Positions 14,684 to 26,226 of a DNA stretch of 64,000 bases are shown one piece after another. Positions within the stretch are counted from its first letter, which is position 1; every line of letters begins with the position of its first letter. The notes under the pieces are model-generated. The model searched no databases. It was not told the origin of the DNA and was given only the letters and a program-made list of their open reading frames with translations. The stretch comes from Psoroptes ovis (taxonomy: Eukaryota > Arthropoda > Arachnida > Sarcoptiformes > Psoroptidae). Position numbers and translations under genes: made by a program. The DNA lies in the NCBI GenBank assembly GCA_002943765.1, contig PQWQ01000005.1:2341501-2405500 (forward strand), read 5' to 3'.

Positions 14684-15275
14684 TTTTGAACTATGACTAT
14701 AATGAACACCATTTTTTTTGGCCACAAATCAATCTTAAGCCAAATAATCAACGCAAACAGAACAAAGCAAAACAAATGAAAATCTTCGACTTTAATTTAG
14801 GATTATTTATGACTTTTATCCTTTTATTTTGAATATATGATGACGATAATAAAGATGATAATAAATGAAAAAAATAACCAGTCCATTCTTAGTCAAAGTC
14901 TTGAACGATAATGCAACAAAGCAATGGTCGTTCTTGTTCAATTATTACTATCTTCATCATTATTTATCATCTTTATTATCGTATTCGGCTTTGTATTGTA
15001 TGGTATTGTGTATGGTTGTATTGTTACGATGCTTTGAATGTTTTAAATGTTTGATTTGAATGCTTTGAATTGAATTATAATGAATATTTTTGAAGATAAA
15101 TACAAGTATTATATTTATATTCATATTTAAACGTTTTTTATTTTATTTTATTCCATTTTTAAATATTTAGATAACGAACAATTCATCGATTGTGGAAAGC
15201 ATCAGCATCATCAGCAGCATTCATCATTCAAGTCTTATCTGAATACATTTATTTTTCAACTTATTTTTTTGCAAT

Positions 15276-18200
15276 ATGAATTTACCAACGACGAATTTAA
15301 ATACGAATGATAATAATAAAAATGATTTAAATCAACGAGAATTTAAACGAAGAAAAAGAAGAATAAAATTATTTCCAGTATCATCATTATTATCAACGAA
15401 TAATAATACTAATAATATTGATATTGATATGGCAAACATTATTCATTCATCATCGACATCATCATCATCATCATCCAAATCATTAAAATTATCATCATTA
15501 CTATCAACAGTTATGGCTTATAATAATAATAATAATTTAAAAATGATTACAATAATTTCATTGATATTAATAATAAATATGAATTTAATGATTGTTGATT
15601 GTTTACAATCACCACCGACAATGATAAAACAACCACCACATGAAAAATTATTTGAAGTATTTCAAGGTTCAGATGCTGAACAAGCTGAACGTCCATTCGT
15701 GTTGGAATGTGAAGCAAAAGGTAATCCCGAGCCAACATATTCATGGAAAAAGAATGGTATCGAATTTAGTTATGTTGCATATGATAAACGTATTACGCAA
15801 CAACCAAGACGTGGTTCATTAGTATTTACTAAACCACAATCAATAGATGAAGGTTTATATCAATGTTTTGCTGAAAATAAACATGGCCGTTCAGTATCGA
15901 ATGCTGTTTATTTGAAAAAAGCTGAATTAAATTCATTTTCAAGCAATGAAGTATCGATTGTACATGCAACTGAAGGTGAACCATATACAATACCATGTCA
16001 TCCACCTACTGGTTATCCAAAACCACAAGTATTTTGGATTATACAATCAGATTCTGGTGCGCTGATTAATGGTGTCAATTCATCACGTTTATCGGTTGAT
16101 CCTGAGGGCAATTTACATTTTTCAAATGTAACACAAAAAGATACATTAACTGATGCTGTTTATGCTTGTAGTGCTATATCTACATTCAAAACAACATATC
16201 GTATTGGTCGTCGTACACGTTTAGTTGTTGAACCATCAGGTACAACAGGTCAAACTAGTTATCCACCAACAAAACAATATGTATCACCACCGAATGTGCC
16301 AGCATTAAAAGGAAAACGTTTAGATTTATTTTGTGTATTCGGTGGTACACCGATACCTGAAATAACATGGTATAAACGAAATGGTCGTATTAGAGAAGGT
16401 GTTACGAAAACAAATTATGGAAAAACATTAACATTTCCAAAAGTGGAATTCAGTGATGAAGGTATATATGAATGTACAGCATCTAATGGTGTCGGTTCAA
16501 TACAAACATATGCAATGGAAGTGAATGTAAAATCGATACCATATTGGATTGAAGCACCAAATAATACGAATGCAGCTGATGGTGAAACAGTTACATTTCG
16601 TTGTAATGCAGCCGGTGTACCTGAACCTAAATTACAATGGTTTAAAAATGGTGAACCATTAGTGCCTAATGATCGTGTACGTGTTAATGGTAATGAATTG
16701 ATTATTACAAATGTTCAAGAAATAATGGATACGGCTGTTTATCAATGTAATGCATCAAATGTTAATGGTTATGCATTTAGAGATTTTTATTTGAATGTAT
16801 TGAAATTACCACCAGAAATTGTTGATCCACCTGAAAAAGAAACACGTGCAGTTGTAACATCAGATGTTATATTAAAATGTCGTGTATTTGGTGCACCAAA
16901 ACCAGAAGTAAAATGGGAAAAAGATGATACACCATTGAATGGTGCAAATTATGAAGTAATGGATAATGGTGATCTACATATTTATGATGTAAAAGTTACT
17001 GATCAAGGAAAATATAAATGTATTGCTACGAATAAATTCGGTACAAGATTTGCATCCGGTGAATTGAAAGTAAAAGGAAAAACAAAAATCATACATTCAC
17101 CGGAAAATTATGAAGTTGCGGCTAAAAAAACGGCCGTATTCCGGTGTAGTGCTGAAGCTGATCCAAGTTTAGATTTAAAAATTCGATGGGCATTCAATGA
17201 ACGGCTGATCGACACTACACATGATCCTAGAATTGTTCAATCAACTGATAATTCTTTAACAATTACAACAACAAAAGAATTAGATTCAGGCATTTACACC
17301 TGTATAGCGAGCACTGAACTTGATTCAGTAAATGCATCAGCAACATTAACCGTACAAGATGTACCGAATTCACCGAAAATCATTAATGTTGATTGTGATG
17401 ATTTAACTGCAATGGTTGAATGGATGCCAACCGGTGATAATCGTGCACCAGTATTATCATATGATATACAATATAATACATCATTTCAACCGGATAATTG
17501 GTTGACAGCATTTGCGAATGTGCCGGCACCGGATACAAAATTCAAAGTTGCAATGAGTCCATGGGCAAATTTTACATTTAGAGTGATTGCAAAAAATAAA
17601 ATTGGCCCTAGTGAACCAAGTATACCGCATGGTTTTTGTTCAACAAAAGAAGATGTCCCATATAAAAATCCTGATAATGTCGTTGGTCGTGGTGAACAGC
17701 CAGGTACTCTTGTGATAAGATGGACACCAATGACACCGATTGATCATAATTCAGAAGGTTTTTACTATAAAGTATCATGGAAAAGACATGATATTGAAAA
17801 TGATCAATGGCAAAGTCGTACGATAACTGATTGGAAACAAAATCATTTAACCATAGAAAATCAGCCAATATTTAAGCCATATCGAATAAAAGTTGAAGCA
17901 CACAATCGCCGTGGTGCAGCACACACAGCTGCTGGCGAAATAATTGGCTGGTCAAGCGAAGCAAAACCATTGCATTCGCCTGAAAATTTCCGCGTGATTG
18001 AAATACGTGATCATAAATCAGCATTAATGGCATGGGATCCAGTCTCATCCGATTCTGTGCGTGGACATTTTCAAGGTTATAAAATACAAACATATGCTGT
18101 CGGAGAAGATATGAAACTGATGCGTGAAGTTAAAATACCACCAAATGTGACGACAAGTTTAGTGCAAATTTTTAAACCAAATTCAAGAAACATTGCACGT

Positions 18201-19494
18201 ATTTATGTTTATAATTCAATGTATATGAGTGATGCATCAAATGAAGTTATTGTCAATACACCAGAAGGTTTGCCAGGATCTGTATCTTCATTCGAAGGTA
18301 TACCGATGGGATCGAATGCAATTTATTTATATTGGTCACCACCTGATGAGCCTAATGGTAAAATTATTGGATATCGTATCTTCTATGAAAGGGTTGATGG
18401 TACCGAATTAGGACCGAAACAAGAACGTTTTCCACAAATTGATGACCCTAAAATTACTGGTGTTAAATTGGGTAATCTGTTGCCTGGCACTAAATATCGT
18501 ATCACAATTCATGCAGCAACAAAAATCGGTATGGGTGAACCATTTTTCATTGAATTGGAAACAAAAGGTGAAGATGCAGCATCGAAACCGGATAAACCGA
18601 TATTCGATATTGATCATGTACGTGCAAATGATGGAACTGATCATGTCAAAATTACTTGGTTTCCTAATTCATCGAAAATACCTGGAAATAATTTTTATGT
18701 TCAATATCGTTTGAAAGGTAAATTTTCAATTAATTTGTCCAAAATATTTGAATTAATCGATTGTTCTTTTCCATCGAATACAGGAACAAATTCATTTTTC
18801 AGTACACCAAGAGATGAAAATCAAGATTCAACAGTTGTTTACATTAGTGGATTAGATCCAGATAAAACATATGAAGTGCGAATCGTTGCTGTCGATGGTA
18901 AATATGAAACAGCTAGTGAATTAAAAGATGTCATCCCTAGTGGTAAGTCGAATCTATCAATTTATTTGAAATAGAATCTCAAATCTATTCGATTTTACAG
19001 GACAATATGGTATGGATCCGATTGGTCACATATCAAATTTTGCTCCATGGTTCATATCGATGATGTGTGCAATAGCACTAATCATAGTAGCTGTCGTATT
19101 GGTTTGCATAGTGAAACGTAATCGTGGTGGTAAATATTCGGTACATGAAAAAGAAATCGCACACGGTAAAGATGATTATGAAGAAGCCGGTTTTAATGAA
19201 TACAATAAACCGCTGTCATCATTTCCACGTGGTATCAGTAGTACTGTGGATAGTCGTCATTCAATGAACAGTAGCTTGAATGCTGAAAGTGATGAAGATT
19301 CAATGGCAGATTATGAAGCGGATAGTTCGAAATTTGGTGAAGATGGTTCATTCATCGGTGAATATGGTAATTGTGATATCAAATGTAAAAAAAAACAATG
19401 ATCTTATCTCATTCAATCTTTCATTTTCTTAACAGTTCCCAAAAAGAAACGTGATGATGTTCAATCACCAACCGGTATCGCTACATTTGTATAA
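15276..19494 (+). CDS. Nrg: Neuroglian / L1CAM-family cell adhesion molecule
   Basis: Neuronal and epithelial adhesion receptor at the plasma membrane. Coding exons 15276-18717, 18784-18942, 19001-19366 and 19436-19494 total 4026 nt (1341 residues), with all junctions GT-AG and phases consistent. Order: basic Ser/Asn-rich N-terminus (about 1-88), hydrophobic signal segment MITIISLILIINMNL (about 90-108), six Ig domains each with paired Cys and WxxK-type cores (about 110-700), five fibronectin III domains (about 700-1215), one transmembrane helix, and a cytoplasmic tail with FIGEY, the counterpart of the ankyrin-binding FIGQY. The last exon ends in ATFV, a PDZ ligand as in L1-family members such as SAX-7. 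The start is the first ATG after the acceptor at 15170; ATGs at 15513 and 15543 would give a conventional signal peptide. Intron 18718-18783 is 66 bp with no in-frame stop, so retention would insert 22 residues into FN3-5. Retention of intron 3 would end the protein after FIGEY and lose the PDZ ligand. Confidence 0.95.
18718..18783 (+). other. Stop-free 66-bp intron in neuroglian FN3 domain 5
   Basis: GGTAAATTTTC donor and AATACAG acceptor. Removal joins the beta-strand YRLKG to TNSFFSTP without frame change, giving a normal FN3 spacing. The intron is 22 codons long and open in frame, so naive ORF calling would translate through it. Confidence 0.85.
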
Positions 19495-20633
19495 AAAATG
19501 ATTATTTCACTTCAAACCAATTGTAAACATATGAACAATAATAATCATTGATATAAAACTGCCATTTTGAAAGCCATTGTTACGCAAAATTTACATATTT
19601 CTGCACCAAACAAACACATGGATAACTTTAACGAATAGCCTTTTCAAGCGATAAAAAATAATGTTGTGAAAATAACTTAGTTTGATTTAATACAGATTCA
19701 TTGTCATTCTTATTCATCCCATGAATTTGTAATCAAACAAAAACAATTACATCCATTTTAAAATACGAAAAAAAAAAATTAGAAAAATGTGATTCAAAGG
19801 GTTATTTTGAAAAAATATAATTTTTCGCTTCTTTTGATACATGAAACCGGTAAATATTTGCATGCACACATCCACACCCGAACCCATAAATTTTATATGA
19901 ATTTGCAGCTAAATGGCAAAATCTGCACCGATTATTTTAATTATTTGATTATTATCATATTTTTTGCAACATTCCAATGCTAATTCATCATGATTATTGT
20001 AATTTTTCATCAAAAAACAGAAAACAAAAGAAAAAAACAAAATTGTCAAATTTTCATTTTGAATTTCGCGCTCAAAATTTTCAAAACAAAAAAAAATTTT
20101 CGCACACCTATTTCAACCTAAACCCATGCATTTGTGTTTATATAGAAAAAACAAAACAAAAAAATCCATTTAAATGCATTTATAAGATCTCATCACTAAA
20201 ATATCCTCTTTTAAATTTTTTTTGATTTAAAAAATTTCAAAAATTCAAGATTTTATATGAACATGATTATAGAAATGATATGTCTAAGATGAAGCTTTAT
20301 TTGTAAACATTTTTTTTCTTTGAATTCCACCCATCTTAATCATTATAATGAATGTAAATAACTTTTTTTTCTTTTTGGTTCTTCCTTTCTTTTAAATTAT
20401 TATTCATATTTTAATTATTATTATCATTAACATTTGATATACAATGAAACAACTACTATAAATCTATTATCATATATGATATATTTTGACAAAAATTATT
20501 ATATTACCTTATATATCATAATTATTATTATCATTATTATTTATGGAGAAAATTTTATTAATGATTTGATGAAATAATAAAATTTTTTATTTTATATTGA
20601 ATTATTCTTCATCATTATTATTATTTCATTCAA
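19495..20633. other. Convergent 3' region between neuroglian and Rad9
   Basis: About 1.1 kb of non-coding AT-rich DNA shared by two convergent genes. A minus-strand AATAAA (TTTATT at 20586-20591) lies 43 bases past the Rad9 stop and is a good poly(A) signal for it. A plus-strand AATAAA at 20576-20581 could serve neuroglian with a UTR near 1.1 kb. The two candidate signals nearly overlap, so the transcripts would end tail to tail. Confidence 0.5.
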
Positions 20634-22505
20634 TTATTTGCCATTCGGTATACTTGAAGTAACATTATCATTATCATCATAATCTTCATCTGAATTGTAT
20701 GCAAATTTTATACTCGAATTTTCATTATGTCTTTCTCCATCATCATCACCACGTAAAAAATGTATTTGTGACATCGATAATTTTTCATCCGTTGTTTCTG
20801 CATGTATTTCGCTATATATTTTTTCAATTAAATCAATACTATCATCACTTTGATCAAAAACAGAAACGATTTCAGTTTCATCATCATCTGAATTATTATC
20901 TTCATCATCATTATCATCAATATTAGAATTAGCATCAATAGCACTGATTTTACTATCATTCATTGTTCTTATGTCAGTACTTTCAGTGGCGACATTGCTT
21001 TCATTTAGTGTTTGAATGCTACTTTCATTGTTATTGCCATTTGTATTTTCATTGCTTTCATTCAGTGTTTGCATGTTACTTAAATTGTTATCGCCATTGG
21101 CATTATCAATGCTTTCTCCAGCTATTAGGGTTTCACTTTCATTATTATCGCCATCGACATTATCATTGCTTTCTTCAGCTATTTGGATTTCACTTTCATT
21201 ATTATCGCCATCGGCATCATCATTGGTTTGTTCACGAGAAATCGATTCCATTTCTATTGGTTGGATATCAACATCAACATCATCATCATCTTGTAATAAT
21301 TCTTCATATTCTTTTGAATCGCATTTTTGTCGTTTCTGCGATAGCTGGGATATTTGCTCATTTGCCACGTTTGTTGATTCATCATTGATTGTCGATGAAT
21401 TCGTGATGACTGTAGAATTAATGATAGGATATTGATTTGTTTGCTGATTATTAGATTGATCGATATCATTCATTGGATTTTCTGGCGAAGTAATAGAATG
21501 AGCATCATTGTTCGATGTTGTATTGTTTTCGAATGATTCTAAACTTGTAGTTATCATACTGCCAGATGAATCATATTGAGTGATTATTGATCGATTTGAT
21601 GAATGGAATTCAGATGGTTTAGGTGCTCGCATTATGTGATAATATCGCTGATGTTGACTGTCGGTATTTTGCATATCGATTGTGGCCATTATTATTGTTG
21701 CTGAACAGCCATATGAATTTTTGAATGAAAATTCAATTGGTTTCGCATCTGGTTGCAAATAAGCAGATATAATACGATTACGATATAATGCAAAATCCAA
21801 AAATATGCGTAGTTCTTTCAAACAAAATGCTAGCGACATATCTTTGGTGTAGTTGTATGAAGAATCATTGGAACAAAATAAGGCAGCAGGAACACAGAAT
21901 TCGGTCATAGCACCCTTGAAATCATTTTCATCATCATAATATGTTTTGAAACTTATATAATTACGAAATGTCCACATGATAATATTTTCAGTTCGTAATG
22001 GGAACGATTTAAATAATTGATCCATTGTTGTTGCATCACATTTTAAAGTTGGTCTTTCAAATTTTTGCGAAATCTCAACTGGATATCGTTGATAATATTG
22101 ATCACTTGTCATAATCGGTATCGAATATAATTGTCGTATTCGATTGGGACATTCCATATTGAAATCCATTTGATCATTCGAATTATCAATAATAATTTCA
22201 CATTTATTTACATATTTATCTAAACATGTTGTTTTGAACACCAAACCAATAGAACGTATATCAACTTTACAATCAAATTCTATTGTATCATTATGATTTT
22301 GTTCATTTCTAATTGTTTGAAATTGTTGAAAAAAATCTACTGCAAACACTAAACGACAAAATAATGTTTTTTCAGGATTAATTGATTGTAATATTAAACT
22401 ATTAGTTTTGATGAAAAATCTTATTTCAGTCGAATATTTCGATAATAATCTTATTGATTTTGAAAATGTACGTAAATTTTCACCAAGAATTGCTGCTTTT
22501 AACAT
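20634..22505 (-). CDS. RAD9: Rad9, 9-1-1 checkpoint clamp subunit
   Basis: Nuclear DNA-damage checkpoint protein that forms a PCNA-like clamp with Rad1 and Hus1 and activates ATR through its phosphorylated tail. Intronless, 623 residues versus about 390 in human RAD9A. Residues 1-270 match the Rad9 clamp fold: an opening MLKAAILGENLRTFSKSIR, the LxSINPEKTLFCRLVFAVDFFQQF strand-helix region (cf. FxxxFFQQY in animal Rad9), and the interdomain segment around MTSDQYYQRYP. Residues after about 290 form a low-complexity acidic Ser/Asn/Asp tail that contains four 19-residue repeats and acidic Ser-Asp clusters such as VFDQSDDSID, potential CK2/TopBP1-type sites by analogy. The start ATG is only 218 bp from the palindrome edge at 22723, so the promoter must be compact or lie within the palindrome. 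Expansion of the tail is the only oddity. Confidence 0.9.
   Translation of the reverse strand: MLKAAILGENLRTFSKSIRLLSKYSTEIRFFIKTNSLILQSINPEKTLFCRLVFAVDFFQQFQTIRNEQNHNDTIEFDCKVDIRSIGLVFKTTCLDKYVNKCEIIIDNSNDQMDFNMECPNRIRQLYSIPIMTSDQYYQRYPVEISQKFERPTLKCDATTMDQLFKSFPLRTENIIMWTFRNYISFKTYYDDENDFKGAMTEFCVPAALFCSNDSSYNYTKDMSLAFCLKELRIFLDFALYRNRIISAYLQPDAKPIEFSFKNSYGCSATIIMATIDMQNTDSQHQRYYHIMRAPKPSEFHSSNRSIITQYDSSGSMITTSLESFENNTTSNNDAHSITSPENPMNDIDQSNNQQTNQYPIINSTVITNSSTINDESTNVANEQISQLSQKRQKCDSKEYEELLQDDDDVDVDIQPIEMESISREQTNDDADGDNNESEIQIAEESNDNVDGDNNESETLIAGESIDNANGDNNLSNMQTLNESNENTNGNNNESSIQTLNESNVATESTDIRTMNDSKISAIDANSNIDDNDDEDNNSDDDETEIVSVFDQSDDSIDLIEKIYSEIHAETTDEKLSMSQIHFLRGDDDGERHNENSSIKFAYNSDEDYDDNDNVTSSIPNGK
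20994..21221 (-). repeat. 57-bp tandem repeat encoding 19-residue units in the Rad9 tail
   Basis: Four imperfect in-frame units of 57 bp. Each encodes a variant of (D/N)G(D/N)NNxSxxQxLxESNxx, for example DGDNNESEIQIAEESN and NGDNNLSNMQTLNESN. Register is kept at exactly 57 bp (ATTATCGCCA recurs at 21144 and 21201). Units differ by substitutions, not indels, so the array is not brand new. Confidence 0.8.
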
Positions 22506-22722
22506 TTTTATTTTTCAAATTTTAAATTCAAAAAAAATTGGAGCCAAATCTAATTTGAAAAAAATAAATAAACATTCGATTCTGGAAAATTTCTCTTTGC
22601 GTGTGCCAAAAATGTTTCTGGAAAATTTCTCGTTTTTTTTTCCTAGAAATTCAAAAAATATGTATGCACTGAAAGCTAATATCCCAGCAGTTTCCGATGT
22701 GAAGAAGAAGCACAGATTATTA
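22506..22722. promoter_or_regulatory. Presumed Rad9 promoter segment
   Basis: The 217 bp between the Rad9 start codon and the edge of the palindrome contain no open gene and no other transcript start I can see. By position it should contain the Rad9 core promoter and 5' UTR. No specific motif is convincing. Confidence 0.35.
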
Positions 22723-25050
22723 CACCCAACCGATTAAGGTTGGACTAACGTGTTGGAGAAGCATAAGCAAATTTTTTTTTCATTGGTCCTACCACAAAAT
22801 GAGGCGTCAACAAATTGAAATTTTTGAAAATTCGTTCGCGCGAAAAAAATTTGAGCATTTTTTCCCCAAAATGGGGGGGGCAAAATTCAAAAAGCACTAT
22901 TTTTACTTATTGAGGATAACCCAATTCAGTTAAATTTTTGAATTTTAAAAAATTAATAATTTTCAAATTAATTTCGATTAAACTAATTAATAATTATTTA
23001 ATTTATTTAATCATCTGATTAGATAATTTGAAGCCAAATAAATATTGAATTTAAATTTGAATTCAAACCGAATTTGAATTCAAAAAAGACTAGCAAGTTG
23101 GATAATTGAATTCATATTGTCATTTAATTTGATTATTGTTCTGATTAATCATTTCGCTAATCATATTAATGATAAGAGTCATTCTGGTTATCGATAATGA
23201 GATCAATAATTTTCAATTCAAACAATGAATAATTAATTTACATTAATCACACTAATAAAAAATTTCATTCAAATAACTTGTTGAAAGAATAATAATAATG
23301 ATGATTGGGATCAATGGACTATGTTTTGATACCTAAGGATCGTTGGATGATACTTGATTGATGATACAAATATTTTAATGATGATATGATCAATGAAATT
23401 TGATTTTGTTTGATATTTTCATGAATTCTGTGATTGGACATTGCAATGTTTTCTTAGATCTGTATTGATTGATCTTTGACCATCTACTGAATCATTTAAA
23501 CAGAATAAAATTTCAAAAACAAAATTTTTTTGGTCTATGTTGTTTTCTAAAGGTCATTCTATTTGACCATTCGTATAATTGTTGAATATCATCAATACAA
23601 ATACATTACGATGAGTTATGTTTATTGTTTTAATTGTGAATTATATATTCATTCATGATGATTTATTTATGATGTTAACCACACTGACCACGACCATGTT
23701 CATAATCATCATTCATAGGTACATTTCAATCAAATTCACAATTTGGAATTAATCTTTTAATTTCTTATAAAAGCATTGGAAATGTTTTCATTTATCATCA
23801 TCATTATCGGTGTCATCATTTACATTGACATGACCAATAATTTCATATTTTCATTTTTCTAAAAACAAAATTGATTATTTCAGCATCACTGCCACATATT
23901 GTTTGATTTATTTTGAATTATAATTACTATCGAATACAATTATAATTCAATAATAAATATATGATAATAATTATAATCCAATAAATTATCCAATTGATAT
24001 CAGGAATTAAATTTAATTAATCCAAGATTTATTATTTTGCATATATTTTTAAAAAAATAATTTGAATTTTTGAAAATTCAAATTTTTGAAAATTCTCGAG
24101 ATTGTTCATAGAGGACGAACGCGCAAAAAACCGTTCAAAATTCGATTCAGCCGTTGATGATAAATAGTGATTTTCATCAAAATTAATTTTAATTTTGTCA
24201 TTAATTTTAATTAATTTCATCTTTAATTAATCACAATCTACTCATTTAATCGATTAAAAAGTGCTGCATCGATCATAGTTCATTCTCAAACACTTGAGCG
24301 AAGATTTGAGCGAACATATTTGCTCAATCATCATTATTGGTTAAGTTGTTGTCATGTTTATCAAAATTTCACTAATTTTTTTGGCTTCTTTTCAGAATCA
24401 TTTTTCATCGAAGTTTTTCGTCCAATTAATTATTGAATCTGGTCATGTGGTGACTTTTGGATGATGACCGACATTAATAACCTATGAAATCCTTATGAAT
24501 GGATGACTCAATCATCAGATTTTTGAGCCCAACTACGATATTGAGGATATTGGAGCGTTTGGTTGGAACAATGTAGCTGATATGTGCTTGAAATCATCAA
24601 TGATCAATTCTACTCAAGTAATTCCCATTGAATTTAACCTTGGATTATTTTCAAAATATCAGAACAGAATCTGGTCCAGATCATCATTTGAAATCGAAGG
24701 CATATTTTGAATTTAATTGTTATCGATTCACCGAGATTCTTTGATTCGACTTTTGATGTAAAGATGAACATTGTGAATTAATGATTGACTTTCCTTGACA
24801 TCCCTTTGATTTGAACATTTTGACTTGGCCATTTGACGATTGGGTTTTGACTTTCGCTTCGACAAGGCCACTATTTGATAGGTTCAATTAATTCTAAATG
24901 TTCATCTTTGCCTTCAATTGTTCAATCAAAAAATCTTGATGATCGATCGCAATTCAAAGTCAAAAAATTGGTTTCAACTCATTTGATGATCATATGTACC
25001 AAATCACTCGCCAATTCCTTATCATTATATTGGAAGGTGGTCAATATTAT
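22723..25050 (+). repeat. Left arm of palindrome
   Basis: Carries a T/A-rich outer half and an inner half with short decayed open frames, including a 70-codon stretch near 24530-24710 and the 58-codon frame at 24875. A possible acceptor (TTCTTTTCAG) is present at about 24395. It holds the extra ~125 bp missing from the right arm. No domain recognised. Confidence 0.9.
24875..25045 (+). other. Conserved 57-58-codon open frame in left arm
   Basis: An open frame with no ATG at its head reads the same residues (from IGSINSKCSSLPSIV through SLSLYWKVVNI) in both arms; the mirror copy is on the minus strand at 26226-26044. Identity over this block contrasts with the more divergent DNA just outside it. 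No family recognised. It may be an exon of a gene reading toward the centre or simply a recently homogenised tract. Confidence 0.3.
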
Positions 25051-26050
25051 TATTATTATTGTTGATTATTATTGTTGTTGTTGTTAAATTATTGATTAGA
25101 TTTTAAATCAATTTCAAAATTACCTTTAATCGACCACAAGAGTGAATCAGTTGAATCGAAGAAGTCTGTAATTGAGAAATGAAGAAGAATTAAAATCTTT
25201 GTTGAATGACGACAATGTTAGATACCTTTATTAAAAATATGACGATCATTGATGCGTTGGTCTTGGTGAAAAAAAAATTAATAAATGAGATTGGAAATCA
25301 ATTTCAAAATTACCTTTAATCGGCCATAAGAATGAATCAATTGAATTGAAAAAGTCTGTAATCAAAAAACGAAGAATTGAAATCTTTGATAAATAACTAT
25401 GTTGATTACCTTGACCAAGAATATCATTGAAATCGCTGCAATGGTCCTAATAAAAAGAATAAATTGAAAATGAATAAATTCCTTGATCATAATCAACTTA
25501 CTAGCAACACTAGCCATTGTACTTATGATATTTAGATCAATTTGAATTCAATCTGTCATAAATTACAAGTTGGAACTTGCAAGTCTAAAACGAAAAGAGA
25601 GGAAGAATCAATTAAAATTTCAAGACGTTAATACTGATTACCTTTGTCTAAAATAAGACCATTATTGGTGCGATGGTTCTGATCATTGAAAGAAATTGAA
25701 AATGGATTGATCATACAATCACAATCAACTTACTAGGAACAGATGTCATTTTGCCTATGATATTCAGATCAAGTTGAATTCAATCTGTCTCAAATTACAA
25801 TTGGAGCTGGGAACTCTTAAACGAAAAGAAAAATCAATCAACAATTCAAGACGATTATAATGATTACCTTTCAGTATGTCGATTCCCGTTGATCACTATT
25901 TGATGGGCCTAATTATAATGAGTGGTTTAAAAATGATTAATGCCAATGATCAAAATTATCGTAACTCACCTCAAGTAATCATTGATGAGGTTTACATAAC
26001 TTGAAACCAATTCACCTTCATTTGAAATTTTAATCAAATTGTATCATGAA
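25051..26050 (-). other. Palindrome centre: tandem array of splice-bounded micro-blocks
   Basis: On the minus strand the centre contains a series of short blocks each preceded by a T-rich AG acceptor-like site and followed by a GT donor: 25970-26015 (46 nt), 25868-25908 (41), 25734-25784 (51), 25642-25678 (37), 25502-25552 (51), 25410-25446 (37), 25314-25355 (42), 25226-25261 (36), 25124-25165 (42). Blocks fall into duplicated types: the two 51-nt copies, the two 37-nt copies and the two 42-nt copies align end to end with their splice sites at the same places (AAAG|GTAAT, CTA|GTAAGTTG). The 42-36-42 run is jointly open in two frames, but both 51-nt blocks contain stops in every frame. Either a decayed micro-exon gene, a non-coding spliced RNA, or a tandem repeat that mimics splice sites. 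Confidence 0.4.
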
Positions 26051-26226
26051 ATAATATTGACCACCTTCCAATATAATGATAAGGAATTGGCGAGTGATTT
26101 GGTACATATGATCATCAAATGAGTTGAAACCAATTTTTTGACTTTGAATTGCGATCGATCATCAAGATTTTTTGATTGAACAATTGAAGGCAAAGATGAA
26201 CATTTAGAATTAATTGAACCTATCAA
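26044..26226 (-). other. Conserved open frame in right arm (mirror of left-arm frame)
   Basis: Minus-strand counterpart of the frame at 24875-25045, same residues up to the palindrome centre. It reads toward the micro-block array and could be its upstream exon, but the junction TGGAAG|GTGGTC is a weak donor. No start codon in frame and no family recognised. Confidence 0.3.

Larger units (their letters stand above)
11037..15170 (+). other. Non-coding; possible first intron of the neuroglian gene
   Basis: No supported reading frame. It contains the hairpin at 12845-12881 and a mariner-type relic at 14604-14683. The region ends in a T-rich tract and AAATATTTAG at 15161-15170, a plausible 3' splice site placed 105 bases before the neuroglian start codon. 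No ATG occurs between that site and the start codon. Confidence 0.35.

Noticed and set aside
20699..21435. His/Phe- and Leu/Ser-rich plus-strand frames of up to 141 residues
   Set aside because: Antisense shadows of the Asp/Asn/Ser repeats in the Rad9 tail.
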